Below, one piece after another: positions 7,662-17,386 of a DNA stretch of 64,000 bases (its first letter is position 1; the number at the start of each line of letters is the position of its first letter). The translations under genes and the position numbers were made by a program. Source of the stretch: Phytophthora hibernalis (taxonomy: Eukaryota > Oomycota > Peronosporomycetes > Peronosporales > Peronosporaceae); the NCBI GenBank assembly GCA_012656075.1, contig JAAKBF010000294.1, positions 120,958 to 184,957 of the forward strand. Reading direction: 5' to 3'. The notes under the pieces were generated by a model that saw only the letters and a list, made by a program, of their open reading frames with translations, had not been told where the DNA came from and did not search any database.

Positions 7662-10055
7662 CTAGGCAAGAGCAATGCCTACGTTCTGGACCTTCTCGTT
7701 CATCTCGGATACCAGAGCCTCCAACAGGAGGGTGGCCTGTGAACGATCGCGCATCTGGCGGACGGCGGCAGCTAGCTTTCCCTGTAGCTCACGCAACCCC
7801 TCCATAGCCGACTCTGGCGTCACCGTAGAGCTAGACGCTGCCAGCACTTTGCGAAGCTGCTCGCAAACTTCATCACTCGTGGGTCTCTCGCCAGGGTCAA
7901 TCGAGGTCATGCGCAGCACAAGGTCCATTTCCATTGGGAAATGCTGACGTGCCTTCTGGGGCACAACACCGTGGCGCACACCCGTTAGTACCTGCGAGCG
8001 CTCCATCATCGTGCTGAACGGGCAACACAATTCCAGCAAAATGACACCCAATGCAAAGATGTCCGACTTGATCGAGTACTTGGCACTTTTGAGACGCGTT
8101 GCGGCGTTCTTCAGTACGTTGCTGCTGCTGAAGCGGTAACCGAGTTGCTCAGGTGACGCGTACGTGAACGTGCCGAGCGCCGTCGTGTGATCGCCATCAC
8201 TTAGACCCAATTCTTGCAGACGCTCACGTGGGGATACTGCTCCATCAGAACAACTATCGGCAAAAACAGACTTGGAAAGTCCAAAGTCGCCAATCTTCGC
8301 CAAATCGCCGTGAATGAAGATGTTGTCCGGCTTCAGGTCCCGGTGGATCACACCATACGAATGCATGTGAGCTACACCCTGCACCGCGCTCAAGAACAAC
8401 TTCAGGCCCTCTAAGTGCTTCGCGGACATGTTAGACCATGCAGAGCGATCCTCCAGTGAGGATCGTAGCCAAGCCCCCAGGTTTGAATGCGTTTCTTCAC
8501 CAAGCTGCTGTCGCTCTTGTTGCGGCGTGTTTAACTGGTCCAGAAAACGATGAATTGGTTCGTGCTGTTCAGCAGCAGTCGGGGTTGAAGACACTGAGTT
8601 CACCGCGGTGCCGCACAATTCCATCTGAATATACAGGATAACCTGTGACTTCATCACCACCGGCTCGGATGCAACAGCACCGGAAACAACGTTGACCTCA
8701 TTCTTCAGCTCGCTAGGTTGACTAAATGATTCCTCGCTGTCAACAGACAAGCCAACCGAATCCTCGCCTTCGTCCTCGAAAGCAAAACCAGGTGTGGAAT
8801 ACTCGTCAAAACGCAGCGAGTCAGATGAAAACTCCAAGGAAAAGGATTGGTCGGCAGCTTCCGAACTGCTCATGCGCAATTCGTCCTCTTCATCCAACAA
8901 TTCCAGTTGCTGACGGTGAAGGTCTTGCGGATAAGAGTCACTCTCAACTGAGGGTACGTCTGAACCGCGCACACTTTCCGTGGACAAACTCGTATGAGCA
9001 GCACACGCATCAACCTCTGTCCAAGCTGTATGGTAGCGGACCACATTAGGATGTGGAGCCATGGATGCCATCAAGCGTACTTCACGAAGTGCTTGGCATT
9101 CCACGCGCTTTGCATCCAACTCAGTTGCGCGGGGAAGGACCACCTTCTTGATAGCATAGTAGCAGCCATCCACCTTGCTCCGCACCTTGAACACAGAGCC
9201 TTGGCCCCCTTCGCCCAACGAGCCAACGACCTCGAAATCCTGCAGAAACCGCGAACTCGAAGTAGCAGCATCCTGTGGTGTTGAGGTCATCGTGGCCTTC
9301 ATCTCCGATGACGACGTGACAATTGGCGATAGCGCTGCGGCCGTCGCTTTCGCAGACATCGTAGCCGGCATCGAAAGTGTGCGCTTAAAAGAAGCACTCT
9401 GTTCCTGGTTGTCCTCCGTCGTGGTCTGGACAGCCAACGCTGGCGTCTCCAATGTCAGCGATTCTAAGAATGCCGCGCGCCTCTTCTTCTCATCCTGGTG
9501 CTGCTTTTGCTGCGTTGACTCCTTGACGTCTTGTTGCTCAAAGAACATCGGAAGACGGTTAGTCTGCGAGCCGAGCCACTCGGCCCTTCTCTCCTGCGGC
9601 GTAAAGAGCGCCGACGGGTAGAACGACGACATGGAAGACAACGCTGCGCTGCTCTGCGTGCGGCAAGGCACACGACGCACAGACGCCGGCGGCGGCGGCA
9701 TCGCAACCTTCACCACAGCAGCCTCCGCCAACGCATCACTCTGTTCTGTCCCTGTTTGGAAGTACCCAATGAACGGGTTCGTCTTGTCCACTGACGTCCC
9801 TCTCTTGCTCAGATGCAGCTCGTCACAATTCCTGCTGATGTCGCTCAAGTCCGCGAATGCGATGGGCGATGAAGCCACACGCGGTATCGCAGCGCCTGTT
9901 ACGTCCTCCCTGAACGCGCCGTCGCTGCCAGCGTTGACTGGGGAGCCGGGCGAGGACAGGCGTCCGCTCAGCTGGGAGGCCGTGGCCGCGCGCCGCACAC
10001 CGGGCAGCCCGTTGACACCATTCTTGGCCAGACCGAAGGCGAAGGAGCTTTGCAT
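7662..10055 (-). CDS. Protein kinase of the eIF2-alpha kinase type (PERK/HRI/GCN2-like)
   Basis: A Ser/Thr kinase of about 797 residues, probably phosphorylating eIF2-alpha in a stress response. The open frame begins at 10085 with GTG directly after an in-frame TAA, so I take the first ATG, at 10055. Residues 1-270 are Ser/Thr/Pro-rich and look disordered. The kinase domain starts near residue 275: the glycine loop LGEGGQGSV, AIKK lysine at about 303, ALREVRLM, catalytic HRDLKPDN at about 571, DFG at about 590, and APE-equivalent SPEQLGY. A 120-residue acidic insert splits the N lobe between VRYHTAWTE and VILYIQMELC; this insert and the YIQMELC strand are hallmarks of eIF2-alpha kinases. No ligand-sensing domain is recognisable. 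Single exon; divergent from the WD40 gene. Confidence 0.85.
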   Translation of the reverse strand: MQSSFAFGLAKNGVNGLPGVRRAATASQLSGRLSSPGSPVNAGSDGAFREDVTGAAIPRVASSPIAFADLSDISRNCDELHLSKRGTSVDKTNPFIGYFQTGTEQSDALAEAAVVKVAMPPPPASVRRVPCRTQSSAALSSMSSFYPSALFTPQERRAEWLGSQTNRLPMFFEQQDVKESTQQKQHQDEKKRRAAFLESLTLETPALAVQTTTEDNQEQSASFKRTLSMPATMSAKATAAALSPIVTSSSEMKATMTSTPQDAATSSSRFLQDFEVVGSLGEGGQGSVFKVRSKVDGCYYAIKKVVLPRATELDAKRVECQALREVRLMASMAPHPNVVRYHTAWTEVDACAAHTSLSTESVRGSDVPSVESDSYPQDLHRQQLELLDEEDELRMSSSEAADQSFSLEFSSDSLRFDEYSTPGFAFEDEGEDSVGLSVDSEESFSQPSELKNEVNVVSGAVASEPVVMKSQVILYIQMELCGTAVNSVSSTPTAAEQHEPIHRFLDQLNTPQQERQQLGEETHSNLGAWLRSSLEDRSAWSNMSAKHLEGLKLFLSAVQGVAHMHSYGVIHRDLKPDNIFIHGDLAKIGDFGLSKSVFADSCSDGAVSPRERLQELGLSDGDHTTALGTFTYASPEQLGYRFSSSNVLKNAATRLKSAKYSIKSDIFALGVILLELCCPFSTMMERSQVLTGVRHGVVPQKARQHFPMEMDLVLRMTSIDPGERPTSDEVCEQLRKVLAASSSTVTPESAMEGLRELQGKLAAAVRQMRDRSQATLLLEALVSEMNEKVQNVGIALA

Positions 10056-11137
10056 GGGCGTCTTGGATTGCACTTGGCTGTCCACTTAGAGAGAACTGTC
10101 GGACCGATGGCCGGCCAGCCCTCTCGTTGTGTTGTCTGTCCGCTCCCTCACTCACACTCACCCGCACACACGCCTCCTCTCGCTCTGCTCTGCTCCTTGG
10201 TGATGGAAGACGGCTCTGGATGCTGCTAGTAAAGTAGCGAAGCGAGTGCGGAACGCTTGCAGCGGACGAGTGCCAATTGCGAAGTGCCGGAGAGTGAATG
10301 TCGGCGGGCTGGACCCGTGCAAACGCATATAAGCTGTGTATCGAATTGGAGAGGAATCGACGTCATTCACCGCCCCATCCCTTCTCGAAACGACGAAACG
10401 TCGGAAAACACACGAGTTTATGGGTAATTTACAAAGAGGGGGTGCTTGCGTGAATATATGTTTGGATCCATGACCTCCGTCCTCTAAGTGGATTTGTCAA
10501 ATATTCCAGTGTTTTTAGACGTCACTTTTGTAACGCGTGTCTGCCAACAAGAGGCACGCGGCAGCAACCCGCCAGGCTCGCACGCTAACGTCTTCAAAGC
10601 TTGAATCAAGCTACAGCGTGGCTCCGTCGGTTGGCCTCGCAGGCAATGCTAAGACCAACGCAAAATGAAACGTAAGACAAAGCGCCGTTTGATTCACAAA
10701 AACGCTCGTTTTTATATGCGTTGAAGATGCTCGGGCGGTGCTTGCCTGGGCACCAAAACGGGCAGTGGGGATCCAATAGCAGGAAGAGCTCGCAGCAGCC
10801 GAAGTGCCTCTCTAAAAATTGGCGCAAATCCGGCGGAACTCGGCTCTATTATAGGCAGTAAAGCACGGTGAGTTTTGCGCTCGTCCAGACCGTGCCCTGC
10901 GTTGCCGCTCAACGCGAGTGACTCACTCGGGTGAGTACATGTACAGCGTGCGTGTACACTGCATCGTGCGTCAATACACGGAGCGGAGACAGTGAAATAA
11001 TTTAAGCCCTTGTCCAGCTCGTTGAAGTTCGCATGCGACATGTCTCGTGTAATCAGATGCCCATCCGTGGTGTCCGCCACGCTATTTCATGTGCCCAACA
11101 CCAAAACGATCTTTTAACCCAAAGGTCACAAGCAGCA
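10056..11137. promoter_or_regulatory. Shared intergenic region between divergent kinase and WD40 genes
   Basis: About 1.1 kb separating two divergently transcribed genes, so it must hold both promoters. No TATA box or clear Inr/FPR element could be assigned with confidence. The pyrimidine-rich sequence at 10130-10200 on the plus strand is next to the kinase start. A short minus frame at 10158-10370 is probably 5' UTR sequence rather than a gene. Confidence 0.4.
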
Positions 11138-12615
11138 ATGGCGAGCAGCGACCGGCACTTGCGTCTCGAGGAGTACGCGTCGTCAGGACCCGCGGTCGAA
11201 TGCGAGGATGTTGGCGACACACTCTCCCGCATAAAGACGCGGTCCGTGCGCTCGAGCAAAAGCGGTGACGGCGGTGCCGCTCGCGTCGCGCACAGCGCCA
11301 GTGCCTCGCACCGCCAGAACGACCGCTACATGGAGGCCTTCGACGTCGCGTACCAGGAACTTTCAGCAGCAGAGGCAGCGCGTTCCGGTCGCAGTGTCAA
11401 TAAGGATCTCCACGGACCGGGAGAAGCGTCTGCAACAGACAAGAAGCCACGTCTCCCGACCCAGCACGAGTCCCTGCCTCGCAAAGCTGTTGCAGATGCA
11501 ATGGGAGGCGCGTGGGCACAGGGTCCGTCGGTCCCTGAGGGAAATTTGCACGCCGTGTCGGCTCAGCCGCTCATGTGCATGAGTCTGAGTGCAGACGAGA
11601 GCGAGGTGGTTGTGGGTAGCAGCGACCACGCACTGTATGTGGTCCCATTGAACAGCTCTTCGTCTGGCGGTAAAACCTCCCGCCCCAGGACGCTGTACAG
11701 CAAGAGGTTCGGACATACCGAGTGGGTGACGTGCGTCACGCACTTGCCGGACCGACGGATCGTCAGCGGGGGATGGACAGCAAACTCTGTCTGTGGGACG
11801 CTACGGGCGTCAAGTGCGAGGACTTGCTCGGCCATAGCGGGTCCGTGTCCTGTGTGCTCGCTATGAGCGACGACGTGGCTCTGAGCTCGGGCTACGACAA
11901 GATGCTGCGTCTTTGGAACGTCAGTCGGCGAGCTTCCAGCAGCCAGCGCGAGCTCAGTGTGCTCAAAGTTGGCACAGCGCCGATATTGGACGTGTCGCTG
12001 CTCTGTGGGGCACAGCAGGCGGCAGTGTGTGGTGATCGCGATGGAGGAGTGCAGGTGGTCGACCTGCAGGCGAACAAAGTGCTTCGCAAGCTCGCCAATG
12101 CTCATCGAGGTCACACGACCAGTGTACTTGGCAGTCAGGGGGACGAGAACGATACTACTGGTGGTCATTGTTTCTTTTCTGGGGGCCATGATGGATGTGT
12201 GAATGTCTGGGATTCCAGACAAAAGGATGCAGCGTTCTCGCTGGAGCTTCATGTGGATCCGCGCAGCGATAAGACTGGCGCTGTAGGCTTTCTTCGTGAG
12301 TCAGCAGAGGACTCGAACGTATTGATAACAGGCGGCGCAGATGGAGTAATCAACGTGCTCGACAAGCGGCAATCCTACGGCGTTCTGCACAGCTTCACGG
12401 AGCACTTGGACTTCATCTATTCGCTGCATGTTCGCAGTCAGCTGTGCTTCAGCGGCGCTGGAAATGGAATGCTGCACGTGCACGACTGGAAGAAGGGCAA
12501 GCTTTTATACGGACTCGGGGCAAATCAGGCAGCGGTTCGAGCTGTGGCAGCGTCAGCGAATAAACTTGTCGCCGCTGGGGATGACGGTGGGGTCGTTGTG
12601 TACGACATGAAGTGA
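11138..12615 (+). pseudogene. WD40-repeat beta-propeller protein, interrupted by one frameshift
   Basis: A scaffold-type protein of about 490 residues. I chose ATG 11138 (context CAATGG) rather than the upstream in-frame ATG 11033 because conserved-looking sequence starts there. Residues 1-135 are polar and disordered; WD-like repeats follow, each with GH and W-D-type ends (LSADESEVVVGSSDHALYV, HTEWVTCV, GHSGSVSCV...LRLWNV, GGHDGCVNVWDS, GGADGVINVLD, GAGNGMLHVHDW, AAGDDGGVVVYD). The frame breaks within a run of five G at 11768-11772; a sixth G would join the two halves inside an SGG-MDSK repeat junction. As that is the only defect, an assembly error is as likely as real decay. Resembles F-box/WD or PEX7-like WD proteins; exact orthologue not recognised. 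Confidence 0.8.
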
Positions 12616-12732
12616 AAGGGCTGTTGTACTATCACTCACTCAGATGTAATGCTACTACGACTATCTCCTACTTCGAAGTATTTGCTAAAATGGTTTAAAA
12701 CGTTGACTACGCTTCCGACGTCCGGACACTGC

Positions 12733-14779
12733 TTACGCTGTCACGGTGAACGTGTTGGACGCTCCTTCGTACGCCTTGAGCGCGCCAAGCAAGTTCTTCG
12801 AGTACCCGCGGTGTATGAAGCGATACGTGCCGGACACGCTAGTTTTTCCACCCTTACGAATATTCCACTCGCACGTGTTCTTGCTTTCGGCGATAAGGTG
12901 GCGTTCCCAGTGGTAGCGCAGGTCCCAGTGTGCATCGGTGAGAACGGTGGTGTACGACCCGTTGGAGCTGCGCTTCTGGACGTCACAGAACGACGACAGC
13001 AATGTGAGTGCGTTCTTCGGGTGGGCACCGGCGAACACGGCGGAGGCGACACTGCCGATTGCGTACGAGCTGGAAGGCTGCGTGCGCACATAGCTGAAGC
13101 TATGCAGCAGCGGCGCCGAGTCCATCATCACTCCGTCTGTAGCGTCATAAACGAGTTACGGTCGAGTTGCAGCGGAGTGGGGCCCACGTCCAGCGGAACG
13201 GATGCGTCTGCGACGGACGCTGCGACTCGAGCCAACTCCTGTTGCACGGCGGCCAGTTGATTGGGACCGAAGAGCGTCGACGCACCCTCGTAGTTCTGCG
13301 TGAGGTACTCCTCCTTCGTGGTCATGCACTGCGCGTAGGCATTGCTGATGGCGGCGAGCTCAACTTCCGTGACGCCTGCACCTACCAACGCCGACTTCAC
13401 TGTGTCTCGGATGCGTCTCCCAGCCATGGTCGTTGTCTCGAAGTTGGTCACGGCGATGGCGAACTGGCCGATCTTGACGATCTGCACTGGTAGGACGTTG
13501 GGCACCCAGGGCACGGGCTCCATCACTCCGACGGCCAGCAGCGGCACCTTGTTAGTGTGCTGGCAGTTCTGCACCCATCGCGGCGTGCGTTTGATGACAG
13601 CACCAATGGCCTTGAATAGAGCGTTGCTCTTGATGTTGCCCTCGGTGAACATACTAAGGCCGCGACCGTCCTCCGTACCGGCAGCGAAGTTCTGACCCAC
13701 GACGGCGGGGCACGTTCTGCCGGCGTACGGAGCATCAGTCGTTGCTTCAACACCAGCTAGCGTGACGTTGGAGAAGTCGACGTAGGAGAGGTTGGCAACG
13801 ACGGACCCCTCGATCAGCTCCGAGTCTCCGTCGATGAGCGCCGATAGCGTGTCGTACTGCCGTTTGCCCATAATCTCAGCAGACTCAATAGTGGTGTTGC
13901 CTTCACCGCTGAACGTTCCGTCGCCGTTGTCAATGAGGTTCGGACTCACGTCACCGGCGTTGGCAATACCGATGCCAACAATGACATCTCCGCAGCACTC
14001 GTCTCGTTATCTGTCGCGGTCGCAGTACATGTACATCGTCCAGCTCGTCTTCCAGCAGAAACTCGGCGTAACCCTTGTTGTCTCCGCTGATCAGCCGATT
14101 TTTGGACGTGAGGCTGGTGGGGTGCACAGGATAGAAAGCCAACACGCCTCGCAGCTTTCCCGTGCTGCTGACGAAGTGCAGTGCTCGCATTGTCGTGTCG
14201 ATGTTGCTGTCGTAGAGCTCGCTCGGAGGCAGGGTTGGCCAGGTACGCGTCCGGCGAACGGTTGTTACCACCCTTGGTGACTTCACCCTTGTTCCAACGG
14301 ATGGTGCTGCTCTCTACTGACTTGTGTGCTGCGTCGATGGCGTCCATGATGCCACTGACAATCTTGTCAAAGTTTCCGCTGATGAATCCGAGGATGGTTA
14401 CGTCGTAGAGGAAGTATCCTGCGGTGCCTCAGGGTCCGGCGTGGGTGTGCGGGGCGTGGAGAATGACGTTTTGCTCTGTGTAGACTCCGTCGTACTTGGT
14501 GGCGAGCTCTGCGAGGACTTGAGTTGCATGACAGACATCACGTCACAATGCACGAACAGCACACGCTTGTTGGTGTCTGTGTCTTCGATGAGGAACGCGC
14601 GGGCGTACAGGTGGGTCAAAATCCCGGCAGAGTTCGGCGAAGCCCATCATGACGACGACGGCAGCGGGACCAGTAATGTCGCTCTTGCCAATGCCGATAT
14701 TGTACGCCGCAGAACTCTGAGACAGAACACCAAGCAGCAATGCGAGGAAGCAGGAGCAGATGATGCTATGCAGCGCCAT
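12733..14779 (-). pseudogene. Neutral ceramidase (ASAH2-type), multiply frameshifted
   Basis: Neutral ceramidases hydrolyse ceramide to sphingosine and fatty acid, usually as secreted or luminal enzymes. From ATG 14779: signal peptide (IICSCFLALLLGVLSQSSA), the start of the mature enzyme (YNIGIGKSDITGPAA), then in other frames LYARAFLIEDTD...VLFVHCDVMSV, AIDAAHKSVESS, STGKLRGVLAFYPVHPTSL, the active-site motif NAGDVSPN near 13940, QNFAAGTEDG, WVPNVLPVQIVKIGQFAI, TTKEEYLTQNYEGASTLFGPNQLA and the C-terminal Ig-like domain (VFAGAHPKNAL, ending 12733). Total span fits the usual 680-780 residues. A short deletion after MGFA and further shifts near 14450, 14240, 14030 and 13128 break it. Convergent with the WD40 gene. 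Confidence 0.88.
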
Positions 14780-14906
14780 GTCGGTTGCGTTTAAGTGCCG
14801 AGGATCGGAAAGCGCTTTTAGCTTTTGCTGGTAGTTTTGGGAATGACAACTCGCCTTTGAGCGTCGTTGTCTAGGCCAGGCGCAAGCTCGATAACCATCA
14901 ATTACC

Positions 14907-15230
14907 GCTCGGCCGTGGGTTGTGGAAGCGTGAAAGTCTCTTTCCGAGACTGCAAGAGAGAGAGCATCTCAATCGTCAAGTATTGCTTGTGGCATTTGTC
15001 CTTTGGCAACCACCTGAAGTGTGTGTGCCGACGAATCGAGACTTGATGGAGGTGGCTTCGGTGGGCGCGCATGACCACGATGTACATTTGAGTGTTTGCT
15101 ATCGAATTCGAACGCGTTATCGCCACAGCTTCATCAACCCTGGTAGCCGGTGAAAAGTATTTGCATGGGTATTGAAAGTCGAGCGCGGGGGAGCAGGATA
15201 ACGACAACTGTTGCGAGAGACATTGAGAGA
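14907..15230. other. Segment upstream of ceramidase A that is absent from the partial copy at 25.7 kb
   Basis: The sequences upstream of the two ceramidase starts align from 14779 to about 14906 and again from about 15231 to 15345, but the 320 bp between are missing at 25790. So either an insertion in this copy or a deletion in the other. No TIRs or coding potential are evident in it. Confidence 0.5.
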
Positions 15231-15346
15231 ACAGTTGGGCTGATGGGCGTATTATCGGAGCTTGCAATGTGGATCCGGGAGCTGGTTTCCTTCGTGGGGT
15301 AGCAAAGGTCACGAGCAGAGGGAGCTAGTTATCGACCGGTTGGACT

Positions 15347-15425
15347 GGATGTTGTACACAGCTTCACTGGACCTCATTTATTCGCTATCATGTTTGCGCT
15401 TCAAAGGTGGTGGAAATGGAAAGCA
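15347..15425 (+). pseudogene. Decayed fragment of the WD40 gene 3' region
   Basis: The plus strand here (…TTGTACACAGCTTCACTGG, TTTATTCGCT, GGTGGTGGAAATGGAA) aligns with 12384-12470 of the WD40 gene, which encodes HSFTEHLDFIYSLHVRSQL and GAGNGM. It has small deletions and no open frame. It shows that part of the WD40-ceramidase block was duplicated into this place. Confidence 0.6.
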
Positions 15426-16600
15426 CGCATCTGGAGCTCAAGACCGCGACCGCGGCAGCGAATCACCGAAGGGGCTGCTGTGTTTGAGCTACATGTACAG
15501 ATGTATGATGACATACTATGATGATGAAAAAGGTAGCGTAAAAAACTGAGCTGCAGAGTTTTGAGGACCTCTTGGAGCATTGTGACTCACAATTTGTGAG
15601 GCTTTGCAAGGAAAACGTCAAGTTCAAGGGGGTCATAGGTGACACAGCAAGAACGAGAGAAGTGTGCAAAGAGCGTAGTCTACGGCACTGCATTAGCGTG
15701 GCAAAGAACGCGTTACACGAGGCATGGGCTGGTATTGTGTCTCTTGGCACGGGACAATTTATTGCTGCAAAACTCTCCACACGGACCTCCAACGCGGCAC
15801 TGGCCCGCCGTCGACCAAAATCTCGCGGTTGGGTGTTGATAGTAGTATCAGTAATCTGCGTCTTACTACGGGCGCCAATCATTCAGGTACGACGCGTAGC
15901 CCGTGTAAAGCTTGGTGTACGTCTGGTCTAAGGCCCCGTTGGGATTAACGCCGATCTTATCGGCCGCTTGAGCCGCCGTATAGTCGTTGGCTTTCCAACG
16001 CTTGAACAGCCTCGACATCTTTTTGTTGTTGTCCAATGCAGCATCGAGTCTGCCCACATCGAAGAGTGGTTTTCCTCTCTCCTCTTCGTCAAGGTCGTCC
16101 AGGCTATCTTCATCGCCGTCTTCCTCGATCGTGTGGTGGCTTCGCAGGAACCGGCCACGAGCTTCAAGCGCATCCATCGCCTGAACCGAGTCGAGCGACG
16201 TCACCTTTGCTGCGTCTGGCCCGAGGCGGTGGTTGCTTCGCCGCGGGCAAGAAAGGTGGCCGGAATCACTAGCAGTGTGTAGCAAACTCGCATGGTTGGT
16301 CTGGGTGGTCTTGAAAAGAAACGTACGCTAACGACTGTCGGGGTCTTGTGTGCTGTGCGCGGAGCAAATTGCAGAATGAGGATTTAGAAGGCAGGCGCGA
16401 GTTTCTGTGTACAACAAACTCGGCCGCTGAGCTACATGTAAGTACCCCATTTTATAACCATCCAACGTAGTTCAAAGACAAAAATCAATACATGTGTATT
16501 ATCAATTGAAGCTGGATTTCACATTGGTGGTTTTGCTTGTGGCCGTAAGCAATGCTTACATTATCTCAATCTCATGATCGCAAGCACATGATCACTAGAG
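15425..16600. repeat. Left arm of large inverted repeat carrying an effector gene
   Basis: This arm is the reverse complement of 22085-23231 (nearly identical where it covers the effector gene and its flank) and, at its outer end (15425-15505), of 24764-24840. Similarity runs from GAGCTACATGTACAGATG at 15488 to the ATGATCGCAAGCACATG region near 16590. The inner end is more diverged than the gene-bearing part. The spacer between the arms is about 5.5 kb. Confidence 0.9.
15866..16293 (-). pseudogene. RXLR-EER type secreted effector, copy 1 (signal peptide out of frame)
   Basis: Oomycete RXLR effectors are secreted and enter host plant cells, where they alter immunity. The ATG at 16293 opens a typical hydrophobic signal peptide (VCYTLLVIPATFLA), but that frame ends in TGA about 30 codons on. 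A different frame carries the effector body: RFLR followed by an acidic stretch ending DEEER, then a C-terminal region with a W-motif-like part (LFKRWKANDYTAAQAA) and a tail ending WRP at the stop 15866. The same single-base offset occurs in the right-arm copy, so it predates the duplication or was homogenised. The two bodies differ by one residue near the C terminus (D versus R). Confidence 0.8.
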
Positions 16601-16900
16601 CAGACCTCCTTAATACCGGTACTTCGCAATTAATAGTGGCAATGGGCTGGATAGTAGGTTTCGGTAGTGCCGAAATGAACTGACTTTTTAGTACTGGTAT
16701 CAGAAAACGAAGGCACTGCTCTTATGAGAAATAAAGCTCAAGCCAAACGTCTCCAGTAACCCCCTCGCCCAAAATACCGTTCCAGCCTGCCCATGCGATT
16801 CAGTATTGACTAGCAATCGCGATGAGAGATAATCGTGGTGTTGTCTGCTCCGCATGGGGTTCGCATTTTCTTGTGATATATCAACCCATATAGTCATCTA
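16601..16900. other. AT-rich interval inside the inverted-repeat spacer
   Basis: No gene, terminal repeat or RNA seen. Similarity to the right arm has ended. Confidence 0.5.
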
Positions 16901-17307
16901 GTGAAGTTTTGGAATCAAAAGAAAGCTGTAGAATGCGAGCATCGAGAGTTGTTCCAACCAAATATGCTAAACGATTTCAAGAGAGCCCTTGACAACGAAA
17001 ACTACGAAACCAATTTCAATGATGGATGTGATGCGCTGCAGAGGTTCTACCAGAGCTACATACATTTTCGCATCTCCGACAGTTTTGCTGTGGTCTAGCA
17101 ACTGTATTCGCCAACACGGCGTTGGTCGAGTTGGATTCCTCTGTTCTTCAGTGGGAAGTGGACGACCGTCGCACAGGGGATATTTTCCAGGCTAAACAGT
17201 TCGATCAACTCAACAAACTCTACGTAAACCCAGTCGGGATAGCTTTTAAAGCACTAAAGCACTATGCCACTTTAAAAAGTGGCATAGTGCCGGAACAGAT
17301 ATGTTGA
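16901..17307 (+). pseudogene. Unidentified protein fragment in two frames
   Basis: Two short overlapping frames give protein-like sequence: 16901-17098 (FWNQKKAVECEHRELF, LNDFKRALDNENYET) and then, one frame over, 17122-17307 (VELDSSVLQWEVDD, GDIFQAKQFDQLNKLYVNP). Polar/hydrophobic alternation and low stop density suggest the remains of a gene with one frameshift, possibly transposon-derived. I do not recognise the family and cannot exclude chance. Confidence 0.3.
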
Positions 17308-17372
17308 AAATGCCGAATTAAAGTTAATTCAACACATTCGGCATTTGCCCATAATATGGGCAATTCCGGAAT
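17259..17372. repeat. Cluster of consecutive hairpins
   Basis: A perfect 15-bp inverted repeat with a 2-base loop lies at 17259-17290 (arm GCACTATGCCACTTT). It is followed by a second stem, AAATGCCGAA at 17308-17317 pairing with TTCGGCATTT at 17337-17346, and a small palindrome, CCCATAATATGGG, at 17348-17360. The row ends 15 bp before the TTAA-flanked transposon. It could be the end of an older foldback element or a source of small RNA. Confidence 0.6.
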
Positions 17373-17386
17373 GTAAAGAATTAGCT

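Noticed and set aside
10158..10370. A 70-codon minus-strand frame upstream of the kinase
   Set aside because: It lies in the kinase 5' flank, has no domain or conserved feature, and is most simply 5' UTR.
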